DNA from: an uncultured Pseudogracilibacillus sp.
Lineage (GTDB): Bacteria; Bacillota; Bacilli; Bacillales; Amphibacillaceae
Length of the DNA: 9,444 bases
Reading direction: 5' to 3'
NCBI GenBank assembly: GCA_937960785.1
Contig: CALGOZ010000147.1
Span: 1 to 9,444 of the forward strand
The notes under the pieces were generated by a model that made no database searches, was not told the origin of the DNA, and worked only from the letters and a program-made list of their open reading frames with translations. The translations under genes and the position numbers were made by a program. Shown here in pieces: positions 1-6,954 of this stretch (the first letter of the stretch is position 1; the number at the start of each line of letters is the position of its first letter).

Positions 1-8
1 AAAAATAA

Positions 9-37
9 TTGTCTAACGATAGTAAATCTTGTAAACT
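9..37 (+). promoter_or_regulatory. Putative sigma-A promoter for the PAP2 phosphatase gene
   Basis: TTGTCT at 9-14 and TAAACT at 32-37 are separated by exactly 17 bases. Each box matches the sigma-A consensus at 4 of 6 positions. Transcription would begin near 44, leaving a short leader before the start at 76. The call rests on sequence pattern only. Confidence 0.5.
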
Positions 38-75
38 TAAAAAGAACAAAGTAAATTTACATAAAGGTTTGGTGA

Positions 76-768
76 TTGAAAATCCATACTCAAACACGTA
101 AAAAAGGGTTTCTTATTACGGCAATTGTGTTTCTCGTTCTTTTTTTCCTCGTCACGTTAATTACATCAGGTAATACCGGATTTTTGATCGATGAAGCAGT
201 TATTTTTTGGGCAGAGTCTATTACTTCCGATGTTTTATTAACGTTTATGCGATTCGTGTCGGTGCTTGGCTCGAGTGAACTAATTTTATTAGTTACCGTT
301 GCGATTGGTCTTGTTTTACTTATTAAACGACAGTGGCGCAACTTCTTTTTCTTTTTTACTGTTTCAGTCGGAGGTGTAATTGTAAACTTTGCACTAAAAG
401 TCTTAATTAAACGTGAACGGCCTGGTGATGAAGTAAGTTATATTGAAGCCTTTAATGTCCAATTAGAAGTGCAGTCGTATAGTTTTCCAAGTGGTCATAC
501 GATGCGGGCAACGATTTTATTATTGTTTTTAATGTATTTGACGTATTTATTTGTTTCAAATCAACTTGTAAAAGTAGGTAGTTATGTCGTATATACTGTT
601 CTTTTACTCTTAATCGCTCTTAGTCGGGTTATTTTAGAGGCTCATTTTATTACCGATGTCGTCGGAGCGTTATTTGTTGCGACGGGATGGTTTTTCTTAA
701 TTTTATACTTATTTCATAAAGAAGAAAGAGCTATGTTTTCCTTTCAATCGCGAAGGTTTCGCTTCTAG
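76..768 (+). CDS. PAP2-family integral membrane phosphatase
   Basis: A 230-residue membrane protein of the PAP2 (type 2 phosphatidic acid phosphatase) superfamily. All three signature motifs are present: KX6RP at residues 108-116, PSGH at 138-141, and SRX5HX3D at 183-194 with the catalytic His190 and Asp194. Family knowledge predicts that the active site faces the outside of the membrane and removes phosphate from lipid phosphates such as phosphatidylglycerophosphate or undecaprenyl diphosphate. The substrate cannot be told from sequence. Hydrophobic segments near residues 11-30, 64-83, 90-110, 145-160, 167-182 and 196-213 fit the usual six-helix fold. The start is TTG at 76, preceded by AAAGG at 63-67 with 8 bases of spacing; no in-frame ATG fits better. 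The gene appears monocistronic, with a promoter at 9-37 and a terminator right after the stop, and is convergent with the next gene. Confidence 0.9.
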   Translation: MKIHTQTRKKGFLITAIVFLVLFFLVTLITSGNTGFLIDEAVIFWAESITSDVLLTFMRFVSVLGSSELILLVTVAIGLVLLIKRQWRNFFFFFTVSVGGVIVNFALKVLIKRERPGDEVSYIEAFNVQLEVQSYSFPSGHTMRATILLLFLMYLTYLFVSNQLVKVGSYVVYTVLLLLIALSRVILEAHFITDVVGALFVATGWFFLILYLFHKEERAMFSFQSRRFRF

Positions 769-791
769 AAAGGGCAACTAGCTCTTTTTCT
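769..791 (+). terminator. Intrinsic terminator after the PAP2 gene
   Basis: AAAGGGC (769-775) pairs with GCTCTTT (781-787), including one G-U pair, around the loop AACTA; more T residues follow. The hairpin begins at the base after the stop codon and lies between two convergent genes. It is short, so only moderately strong. Confidence 0.6.
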
Positions 792-804
792 ATCGTGTAA
801 ATTT

Positions 805-1329
805 TTATTGTTCGGCGACTAAATCGGCAAACGCTTTTGCATACACAGGCATATCGTCTGGACGGCGGCTTGAGACGATATTTCCATCTACGACGCATTC
901 TTCATTAACCCAATCGGCGCCGGCATTTCGCATATCGTCTTTAATTGCTGGGGTGCTTGTCACTTTTTTACCTTTTAAGATGTTAGCGGAAACGAGTACC
1001 CAACCAGCGTGACAAATTTGGCCGATTGGTTTTTTTGCGTCGTTCATTTTGCGAACAAATTCAAGCAACTCAGGATAGCGACGTAAACGATCTGGCGCCC
1101 ATCCACCTGGGATTAATATACCATCGTAATCTTTTGCATCTATGTCTGAAAATGCGACATCGGTTTGTGCAGGGATGCCACTTTGTCCGTTATATGTTTT
1201 ATTTGCTTCCGGTCCTGCGATGATTACTTCGGCACCTTCTTCACGCATGCGATAGACCGGGTACCAATGTTCTAAATCGTTGTATAAGTCTTCAACGACT
1301 GCAACAATTTTCTTTCCTTTTAAACGCAT
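805..1329 (-). CDS. DJ-1/PfpI-family cysteine protein (YhbO/PfpI type)
   Basis: A 174-residue cytoplasmic protein, about the normal length for single-domain PfpI/YhbO proteins. The nucleophile-elbow motif is clear: Gln-Ile-Cys106-His107-Ala-Gly-Trp, preceded by ILIPGGWAPD at 71-80, the strand and loop before the elbow in this fold. Glu20, four residues before Pro24, aligns with the acidic residue that contacts the cysteine in DJ-1. Family members have been described as stress-induced chaperones, proteases or glyoxalase/deglycase-type enzymes; the activity is debated and cannot be decided here. The start at 1329 is well supported: on the minus strand AAAAGGAG (complement of 1338-1345) lies 8 bases upstream of ATG. 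No clear promoter or SigB-type box was found upstream. All ten arginines use CGN codons, like the other genes flanking the B12 operon. Confidence 0.88.
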   Translation of the reverse strand: MRLKGKKIVAVVEDLYNDLEHWYPVYRMREEGAEVIIAGPEANKTYNGQSGIPAQTDVAFSDIDAKDYDGILIPGGWAPDRLRRYPELLEFVRKMNDAKKPIGQICHAGWVLVSANILKGKKVTSTPAIKDDMRNAGADWVNEECVVDGNIVSSRRPDDMPVYAKAFADLVAEQ

Positions 1330-1510
1330 CTGAATCGCTCCTTTTAACCTTATTTAACTTAAGTGTAACAAAAATAAAGAGAATCGTTAAGTAAGTAATT
1401 TAGAGCTGCTTTTGGGATGAATGAATCGACAGCTTTTAGGGAGGTGTTCTCTATAATCTCCGTGATTGTACAAAACTAAATCAAATGGAAGACATCGATA
1501 TTTAAAAACA
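1330..1510. other. Intergenic region without a recognisable gene
   Basis: This is the AT-rich spacer between two divergently transcribed units, the DJ-1/PfpI gene and the B12 operon. It must hold the promoter of the minus-strand gene, but I could not pick a convincing one. TATAAT occurs on the plus strand at 1452-1457 without a well-placed -35 box. GGAGGT (1439-1444) and ATCTCC (1456-1461) could form a short hairpin, possibly by chance. I see no RBS-linked open frame and no RNA gene. Confidence 0.5.
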
Positions 1511-1539
1511 TTTACAAATAGTTATGTAAAGGATAGAAT
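1511..1539 (+). promoter_or_regulatory. Putative sigma-A promoter of the B12 operon
   Basis: TTTACA at 1511-1516 and TAGAAT at 1534-1539 are separated by 17 bases, and each matches consensus at 5 of 6 positions. Transcription would start near 1546, about 65 bases before the first paired base of the riboswitch, so the whole aptamer would be transcribed. This is the best promoter candidate in the region. Confidence 0.65.
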
Positions 1540-1611
1540 GATAAGTAGTTGATTTTCGAAAAGGATAAACAGCTCAAATAAGAATTATTTCACAATTGTA
1601 TATTGTTAACG

Positions 1612-1777
1612 AGGAATAGGTCTCTTAAACTTGCTAAGAGGTAAAAGGGAAACCGGTGAAATTCCGGTACGGTCCCGCCACTGTAAATGGGGAGACATCT
1701 TATATGAGCCACTGTTTAGTAAAACGGGAAGGCGAAGATGTTCGATGAACCTATAGTCAGGAAACCTGCCTATTCCT
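1612..1777 (+). promoter_or_regulatory. Cobalamin riboswitch aptamer (B12 box)
   Basis: This is an adenosylcobalamin-class aptamer upstream of btuF. The conserved blocks occur in order: AAAGGGA (1644-1650), the hairpin ACCGG/CCGGT (1652-1656 with 1664-1668), CGGTCCC, the B12-box element GCCACTGT (1677-1684), a second GCCACTG followed by GGGAAGGCG (about 1708-1733), and AGTCAGGAAACCTGCC (1755-1770). The closing stem is clear: AGGAATAGG (1612-1620) is perfectly complementary to CCTATTCCT (1769-1777). By family knowledge, coenzyme B12 binding lowers expression of the downstream transport and corrinoid genes. The downstream terminator indicates transcriptional control. The aptamer appears complete, with no broken core block, so B12 sensing is probably intact even though later genes of the operon are damaged. 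Confidence 0.96.
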
Positions 1778-1779
1778 AT

Positions 1780-1931
1780 AGCCAGTAAAAGTCTTTCGAG
1801 GAAAGGACTAGGCTCGGATATCGTATATTTTACTTGATGTATGAACGAACAGCTTCTCACCACTTGTTGGGAAGGAAGTGGACTGCTTAGTTGATTCGTA
1901 AGTGAATCGAAACTTTAGTTTAGATATCGTC
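1780..1931 (+). promoter_or_regulatory. Expression platform of the cobalamin riboswitch
   Basis: Three structures can be read by eye. A hairpin at 1780-1814 pairs AGCC with GGCT and AGTCTTTC with GAAAGGACT (one bulged G) around the loop GAG; it may be the peripheral hairpin common in this class. CCACTT (1860-1865) pairs with AAGTGG (1876-1881). AAGGAAGT (1872-1879) can pair, with one G-U, to ATTTCCTT (1938-1945), the left arm of the terminator. That makes it a candidate antiterminator in competition with the 1860-1881 hairpin. A simple switch follows: the hairpin hides the antiterminator, the terminator forms, and transcription stops. The pairings are seen; the mechanism is inferred. Confidence 0.5.
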
Positions 1932-1971
1932 GAGCTTATTTCCTTAAGGAAGTAAGCTCTTTTATTTTTTT
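1932..1971 (+). terminator. Riboswitch-controlled intrinsic terminator before btuF
   Basis: GAGCTTA (1932-1938) pairs perfectly with TAAGCTC (1953-1959), with an inner TTCC/GGAA stem and a TTAA loop. TTTTATTTTTTT follows at 1960-1971. It lies 34 bases before the btuF start and downstream of the B12 aptamer, the normal place for a regulated attenuator. Confidence 0.9.
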
Positions 1972-2005
1972 GTAAATTAAGCAAGCACATAAAGGAGATG
2001 AGAGT

Positions 2006-3001
2006 ATGTTACGACGTTATTTATTCACACTATTAACTGTAATGGTACTACTCTTTGTTACAGCCTGTGGAGGTGGGACTCCAACGGATACTGACAATGA
2101 CCAGAATGCCAATGAAGATGTAACAGAAGAAAGTGCTGATGGAGGGGCAGGTCCAGACGAGACTGAATACCCGCTAACTGTTGTTGATGTTACTGGAACT
2201 GAGATTACGATTGAGAAGGAGCCTGAGAGAATCGTCTCTACTTCTACTTCTGATACGGAGATTTTATTTGCTTTAGGTTTAGGTGATAAAATTTATGGTG
2301 TGTCAGACTTCGATAACTATCCGGAAGAGGCTAAGGATAAGCCGAAAATGGGTGGAGTAGTCGAGCCTAATGTGGAGGCTATTTTAGAGCAGGAACCTGA
2401 CTTAGTTGTCACTGGTAATTCAATAAGTGAAGAGGCTGCCCAGAACATCCGTGATCTAGGCATTACACTTTATCAGACAGATCCGAAAAACATGGAAGAA
2501 GTTTTCGATGTCATTCGTGAAACTGGCTTGATTACAAACCGTCAGAAAGAAGCGGAAGATGTCATTGAAGAGATGCAGTCAGTCATTGACCATGTCAAAG
2601 AAACGGTAGCAGAAGTTGCTGAAGAAGATAAGAAGAAAGTTTATATTGAATATAATCCAGGTTGGACGGTCGGTAAGGGCGAGTTTATGCATGAGTTAAT
2701 TGAACTAGCCGGCGGTATTAATGTTGCTGGAGATACTGAAGGCTGGATTGAAGTAAATGAAGAAAAAATTATTGAAGAAAATCCAGATGTAATTATTTAT
2801 GCTGCCGATTTAGTAGATGAAGAAACTGGTAAACAGTTAGGAGAACTGATTAAAGAGCGAGATGGTTGGGAAGAAATTACAGCCATTGAAGAAGATCAAA
2901 TGGTTCCAATCGACGAAGATATTATGAGCCGAAATGGCCCTAGAATTGTAGAAGCCTTACAGCAAATCGCCGAGGGAATTTATCCTGAGCTGTTTGACTA
3001 A
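2006..3001 (+). CDS. btuF: Corrinoid ABC transporter substrate-binding lipoprotein BtuF
   Basis: A 331-residue surface lipoprotein that should capture cobalamin or other corrinoids and deliver them to BtuC. The N-terminus has two arginines, a hydrophobic stretch (residues 5-18) and the lipobox Val-Thr-Ala-Cys21, the predicted lipidation site. An acidic low-complexity linker (about 25-55) precedes a class III two-lobed binding fold (about 57-330) of the FhuD/BtuF type. Glu85 (in SDTEILFALG) and Glu230 (in HELIELAGG) match the paired glutamates that dock on permease arginines in this family. The start has AAAGGAG at 1991-1997 with 8 bases of spacing. The stop overlaps the btuC start by one base (TAATG), giving tight coupling. 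Specificity for B12 rather than iron-siderophores, which use the same fold, rests on the riboswitch and neighbours. Confidence 0.93.
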   Translation: MLRRYLFTLLTVMVLLFVTACGGGTPTDTDNDQNANEDVTEESADGGAGPDETEYPLTVVDVTGTEITIEKEPERIVSTSTSDTEILFALGLGDKIYGVSDFDNYPEEAKDKPKMGGVVEPNVEAILEQEPDLVVTGNSISEEAAQNIRDLGITLYQTDPKNMEEVFDVIRETGLITNRQKEAEDVIEEMQSVIDHVKETVAEVAEEDKKKVYIEYNPGWTVGKGEFMHELIELAGGINVAGDTEGWIEVNEEKIIEENPDVIIYAADLVDEETGKQLGELIKERDGWEEITAIEEDQMVPIDEDIMSRNGPRIVEALQQIAEGIYPELFD

Positions 3002-4047
3002 TGAGTGTAAAGGCGAAGGTAAGATTTTGGGGAGGAGTTGGATTAATCCTCCTCCTCTTTTCTATTATCGTTAGTTTATCGATTGGAACAGCCAAGCTTC
3101 CTCTTTCTCATGTTTGGGGAATTTTATTTCAGCAACTACCGTTTGTCGGAAAGTATATAACGCCCGAATGGGCAACGTCGACCGAACAGATTATTCTAAA
3201 AGTCCGTCTACCTAGAGTCGTATTAGCGATTTTAGTCGGTGCGTCTCTATCTCTTGCAGGGGCAGGATTTCAAGGCGTCTTACGAAATCCATTAGCTGAT
3301 CCTTATATTTTAGGAGTATCGTCGGGAGCAGCAGTAGGAGCTGCTTTTATTATTTTATTCAACTTGCAGTCGGTTCTTTTTGGCTTATGGACGATACCAA
3401 TCGTCGCCTTTATAACTGCGCTCTTAAGTTTGTTAGTTGTTTTACGCTTGGCCAATGTGCAGGGCCAATATCAATTGGAGACGATTATACTAGCAGGGGT
3501 TGTAGTATCAGCCTTTTTAAGTTCCTTCGTATCCTTGATGGTATCGCTTTCAGACAAGGTGGTAAACCAGATTGTCTTCTGGTTAATGGGTAGTTTAGCT
3601 ATGCAGGGATGGTCCTTTATCATCGTTCTAATTCCATATGTCGTCGTAGGCTTTGTCGTCCTTTTAGCTTATAGTCAACATTTAAATTTGTTTGCCCTTG
3701 GAGAACGCCAAGCCGCCCATTTAGGAATTAATGTTAAGCGTACTCGCCTTACTATTTTAATTGTTTCGACATTGATTACAGCAGCTGCGGTGTCTATTGT
3801 TGGAACAATTGGGTTTGTGGGCTTAGTAGTACCGCACTTGGTCCGATTAATTGTCGGCCCAGATTATCGGGTAATTATTCCAATTACCGCGATTGCAGGG
3901 GCCATTTATGTGCTTTGGGCTGATACATTAGCCCGCACCTTGTTAAGTCCCACTGAGATTCCTTTAGGCGTAGTCACGGCCTTTTTAGGAGCACCTTTTT
4001 TTGGTTATTTGTTGCGTCGTAGTAAGCATGTGAACGGTAGGGGTTGA
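3001..4047 (+). CDS. btuC: Corrinoid ABC transporter permease BtuC (FecCD family)
   Basis: A 348-residue integral membrane subunit of the FecCD/BtuC family, whose members have about ten transmembrane helices and work as homodimers. Visible family landmarks are LRLPR-type KVRLPR (67-72), the RNPLADP segment (95-101), GERQAAHLGI (234-243, the cytoplasmic loop that couples to the ATPase), GTIGFVGLVVPH (268-279) and EIPLGVVTAFLGAPFF near the C-terminus (319-334). The length is normal and I see no broken motif. ATG at 3001 shares its first base with the last base of the btuF stop, so translation is probably coupled. Specificity for corrinoids is inferred from the B12 riboswitch and the adenosyltransferase in the same operon; by sequence alone it could be a siderophore permease. 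Confidence 0.93.
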   Translation: MSVKAKVRFWGGVGLILLLFSIIVSLSIGTAKLPLSHVWGILFQQLPFVGKYITPEWATSTEQIILKVRLPRVVLAILVGASLSLAGAGFQGVLRNPLADPYILGVSSGAAVGAAFIILFNLQSVLFGLWTIPIVAFITALLSLLVVLRLANVQGQYQLETIILAGVVVSAFLSSFVSLMVSLSDKVVNQIVFWLMGSLAMQGWSFIIVLIPYVVVGFVVLLAYSQHLNLFALGERQAAHLGINVKRTRLTILIVSTLITAAAVSIVGTIGFVGLVVPHLVRLIVGPDYRVIIPITAIAGAIYVLWADTLARTLLSPTEIPLGVVTAFLGAPFFGYLLRRSKHVNGRG

Positions 4048-4055
4048 TTTGAAAA

Positions 4056-4877
4056 ATGCTACGAGTGGAGTCCATCTATAAACAATACGGAGACGAAGAG
4101 ATATTAAAGGACTTATCCTTTTCGATTAAAAAAGGAGAGATTTTTGGCATTATAGGGCCGAATGGAAGCGGTAAGTCTACCATAATCAAGCAATTGTCTG
4201 GAATTGAAAAGCCATCGAAGGGAAAGATTTTGCTTGCGGGAAGAGAAATCGAGTCCTATTCCCGTAAGGAAATTGCCCGACTTGTAGCTGTTTTACAGCA
4301 GGAAGCCTTACCTACGATTGGTTTTACCGTCAGAGAAGTAGTGGAGATGGGGCGCTTTCCCTTTCAAAATTGGTTTGGGGAAGATCTAATCGTCGTCGAC
4401 CATTTCATCGATTCTATTCTGGAGAAGTTAAACCTAAGCTCTATGTCTGAAAGTAAGCTAGAACACTTAAGTGGAGGAGAAAGACAACGAGTAGCCTTAG
4501 CCAAGATGATGGCCCAATCCCCTACACTTCTCATGCTCGATGAACCGACAACTTTTTTAGACATTGGCTACCAAATCCATTTGATGAATCATATTTATCA
4601 ATGGCGTCAAGAGGAAAATGTAACTGTCATTGCTGTTTTACATGATTTAAACTTGGCTTCCATCTATTGTGACCGTCTCCTTTTGCTTCATGAAGGAGAG
4701 ATCTTGGCCCTAGGGTCACCCCACGAGATTATTCAAGCGGACTTAATTGAATCGGTCTATAAGGTTAGGCCGATTGTTATTTCACATCCAAAATATGAAG
4801 TGCCACAAATTATTTTAGAAGGGGAACTTGATCAAGCGTCTTTAACAGCAAGTCAAGAAACACTACAATTAACATAA
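4056..4877 (+). CDS. btuD: Corrinoid ABC transporter ATPase BtuD
   Basis: A 273-residue cytoplasmic ATPase that should power BtuC. All ABC motifs are intact: Walker A GPNGSGKST (34-42), Q-loop glutamine at 81-82, signature LSGGERQ (138-144), Walker B LLMLDEP (158-164, Asp162 and Glu163) and the H-loop His196 in VLHDL. Sequence type and length fit the FecE/BtuD family. The start is ATG at 4056, 8 bases after the btuC stop. The ribosome binding site is poor (AGGGG at 4039-4043, 12 bases away), so expression probably depends on coupling to btuC. The possible TTG at 4044 runs into a stop after one codon and is excluded. The last 30 residues are a weakly conserved tail. Confidence 0.93.
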   Translation: MLRVESIYKQYGDEEILKDLSFSIKKGEIFGIIGPNGSGKSTIIKQLSGIEKPSKGKILLAGREIESYSRKEIARLVAVLQQEALPTIGFTVREVVEMGRFPFQNWFGEDLIVVDHFIDSILEKLNLSSMSESKLEHLSGGERQRVALAKMMAQSPTLLMLDEPTTFLDIGYQIHLMNHIYQWRQEENVTVIAVLHDLNLASIYCDRLLLLHEGEILALGSPHEIIQADLIESVYKVRPIVISHPKYEVPQIILEGELDQASLTASQETLQLT

Positions 4878-4890
4878 GGAGGAGTGCGCT

Positions 4891-5439
4891 ATGACTAAAC
4901 CAGATCATAAGCGTGGATTAACTCTCGTATATACAGGAGATGGTAAGGGAAAAACTACAGCAGCCCTAGGCCTAGCAGTAAGAGCCTACGGACGGAATAA
5001 AAAGGTGCTCGTCATCCAATTTATTAAGTCACCTAAACGACGTTACGGGGAGAAGCTTGTTTTCGATCAGTTAGGAATTGAAATGATTCAGACAGGTATC
5101 GGCTTTACCTGGACGAAAACTCCTGAGGAACATCGAGAAGCTTTGAAAAAGGCTTGGCAATTAACAAAGGAACGAGTGATGGCAGGGGAACACGAACTTG
5201 TCATTCTAGATGAAATCAATAATGCCCTAGCAATCGATCGGTTCCCGATTGATGACGTCCTGCCTCTTGAGGAGGTAGTCGACCTTATTAAGCATCGCCC
5301 AGAAGGAATGCATCTTGTCTTGACAGGACGCGATGCGAAGCAGGAAATTATCGATGTGGCCGACTTAGTTTCGGAGGTAGTTTCCCATAAACATTATTAT
5401 GATGAAGGGATTCCAGCTGTAGCAGGAATTGAGGTTTAG
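4891..5439 (+). CDS. btuR: Cob(I)alamin adenosyltransferase (BtuR/CobA/CobO type)
   Basis: A 182-residue cytoplasmic enzyme that transfers the adenosyl group of ATP to Co(I) corrinoid, giving adenosylcobalamin or adenosylcobinamide. The family P-loop GDGKGKTTA lies at residues 16-24 and the Walker B-like ELVILDE at 102-108. Phe72 and Trp74 (GFTW) match the aromatic pair that helps make four-coordinate cobalt in Salmonella CobA. The C-terminal HLVLTGRDAKQEI block (141-153) is also typical. The protein is slightly shorter than the roughly 196-residue enterobacterial enzyme, mainly at the N-terminus. ATG at 4891 follows AAGGAGGAG (4876-4884), which overlaps the btuD stop, giving a strong start within the operon. 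Adenosylation traps the imported corrinoid and makes the ligand sensed by the riboswitch. All motifs look functional. Confidence 0.94.
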   Translation: MTKPDHKRGLTLVYTGDGKGKTTAALGLAVRAYGRNKKVLVIQFIKSPKRRYGEKLVFDQLGIEMIQTGIGFTWTKTPEEHREALKKAWQLTKERVMAGEHELVILDEINNALAIDRFPIDDVLPLEEVVDLIKHRPEGMHLVLTGRDAKQEIIDVADLVSEVVSHKHYYDEGIPAVAGIEV

Positions 5440-5518
5440 CAGTAAGATGTTTAACTTTAGTAGAAATAATCCCCTTTCTAATTGGAAGATAGAGCGAGGA
5501 GAAAGAGGGAAGGATTAA

Positions 5519-6872
5519 ATGATAAGTAGAAAAATTTTGGTAGCAGGAGCGGGGAGCAATGTAGGGAAGACCACCGTTGCACTTGGTTTATTAACTGCCT
5601 ATCGAGACCTAGGTTATCAGGTTCAAGGGCTTCAAATGTGGACCAGATTTTATCGATCCAACTTATCAAACAGTCTTAAGCGGAAGGACGGCTAGGAACT
5701 TGGATAGTTGGATGTGTGACGAAGCAAGGCTAAAAGAGATTTTATCCCGGGCTTCTTTCGGGGCAGATATTTCAATTATTGAAGGTGTAATGGGATTATA
5801 TGATGGGAAAAGTCCTCTATCGAATCGGGGTAGCTCCTATGAAATTGCAGAGATAACGGATACGCCAGTTCTTTTAGTAATCGATGCCTCAGGGATGGCG
5901 CGAAGTGCAGCAGCCTTAGTTAAAGGTTTTCAAGCCTTATCGCTGGGGGTAAATATTTGTGGTGTTTTTGCCAATAAGGTAGGAAGTGTGGGGCATTTTA
6001 ACTTAGTTAAGCAGGCGGTAGAAGCTGAATGTGGAATTCCTGTCCTGGGCTATTTAAAGCGGGATGAACAAATTAGTTTGCCAGAGCGATATGCTGGCTT
6101 AGATCCCTTATTAGCCAATGCATATGAGGAGAAGTTCTCTTACTTAAGCAAGATAGTTCAAGAAAGCGTAGATTTATCCAAATTATATAAGTTAATGGGA
6201 AGGCAGAAGAGCCATCTAGTTCGAGAGGAAGTATATGGCTTTTCCCCAGCAAAATCTTCTATCAAAATAGGTGTAGCAAGGGATGCTGCCTTTCATTTTT
6301 ATTATGAGGAGAACTTGGAAATTCTACAGCAACTAGGGGCTGAAATTATTTATTTTTCTCCCATAAAGGATCAGGAGCTCCCAGAAGTGGATGGTCTATA
6401 TATTGGAGGAGGCTTTCCAGAACGCTATGCCAAAGAATTATCAGCCAATGAATCGATGAAATATTCGATTAAAAAGGCAATTAAAGCAGGAATGCCTAGC
6501 TTTGCTGAGGGTGGGGGATTTATGTATTTAACTGAGAGAATTCTCGACCGTGAAGGGCAGGCTTATCCGATGGTAGGAGTGATTCCTGGAGAAGCTCAGA
6601 TGCACGATCGCTTTCAAGGTTTGGGCTATCGGACAGTCCAGGCCCTAACAGAGGATGGTCTACTAGATCCAAAGGAGAAGGCTAGGGGTCATGTGTTCCA
6701 TTATTCGTCTTTTACTCCTTATGAAGCTCTAGAGCCCGCCTTTCAATTAAGTGGACGTTTAGGAGACTATCTAGATGGTGTCGCTATCGAGCAGCTAAGT
6801 GCAAGTTATGTCCATCTTCATTTCACTTCTTGTCCCGGATTCCTCCACAGGTGGATAGAAGCTTGTCATTAG
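5519..6872 (+). pseudogene. cbiA: cbiA, cobyrinate a,c-diamide synthase, frameshifted and lacking its catalytic Cys
   Basis: The intact enzyme amidates the a and c side chains of cobyrinic acid using ATP and glutamine. Reading starts at ATG 5519 behind AAGGA (5510-5514), with the P-loop at residues 9-19 (Gly16, Lys17, Thr18), but the frame leaves homology after about residue 36 and stops at a TAG at 5692-5694. Dropping one G from the GGG at 5627-5629 restores the continuous family sequence (GFKCGPDFIDPTY and onward), giving a 450-residue product, the normal length. The rest is recognisable: ARNLDSWMC, EGVMGLYDG, DASGMARSAAAL, then a glutaminase domain from about residue 250 with YIGGGFPERYA and the YVHLHF histidine motif (His432, His434). 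The nucleophile motif AECGG reads AEGGG (Gly331, GGT at 6510-6512). GHEFHYS is changed to GHVFHYS. Expected without suppression: a short useless peptide. A sequencing error could explain the frameshift, but not the other changes as easily. Confidence 0.88.
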
Positions 6873-6875
6873 TTT

Positions 6876-6918
6876 AGCTAGGGTTCCTGATAAGGAGGGC
6901 AGACCTAGCTCTTTTTTT
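6876..6918 (+). terminator. Intrinsic terminator between cbiA and cbiP
   Basis: AGCTAGG (6876-6882) pairs perfectly with CCTAGCT (6904-6910), with an inner CCT/AGG stem, and is followed by C and seven T residues (6912-6918). It lies three bases after the cbiA stop. It would end most transcripts before cbiP, and no good promoter is visible between it and cbiP. Confidence 0.8.
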
Positions 6919-6954
6919 GGAAAATTCTAAGAAAATACTGAGGGAGGCAAAAAT

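Noticed and set aside
1452..1457. Perfect TATAAT as main promoter of the B12 operon
   Set aside because: The only -35-like sequence (TCGACA at 1426-1431) is 20 bases away. The pair at 1511-1539 has ideal spacing and better combined matches.
5615..5660. Programmed ribosomal frameshift in cbiA
   Set aside because: A +1 shift would be needed. No slippery heptamer, shifty stop codon or strong downstream structure is visible, and the first stop in frame 0 lies far beyond the breakpoint. With the lost catalytic Cys, mutation is more likely.
5700..6872. A separate gene starting at TTG 5700
   Set aside because: Family homology continues upstream in the same frame to about 5628 (CGPDFIDP), and the missing N-terminal P-loop is present in the other frame from a well-placed ATG at 5519. 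It is one gene with a frameshift.
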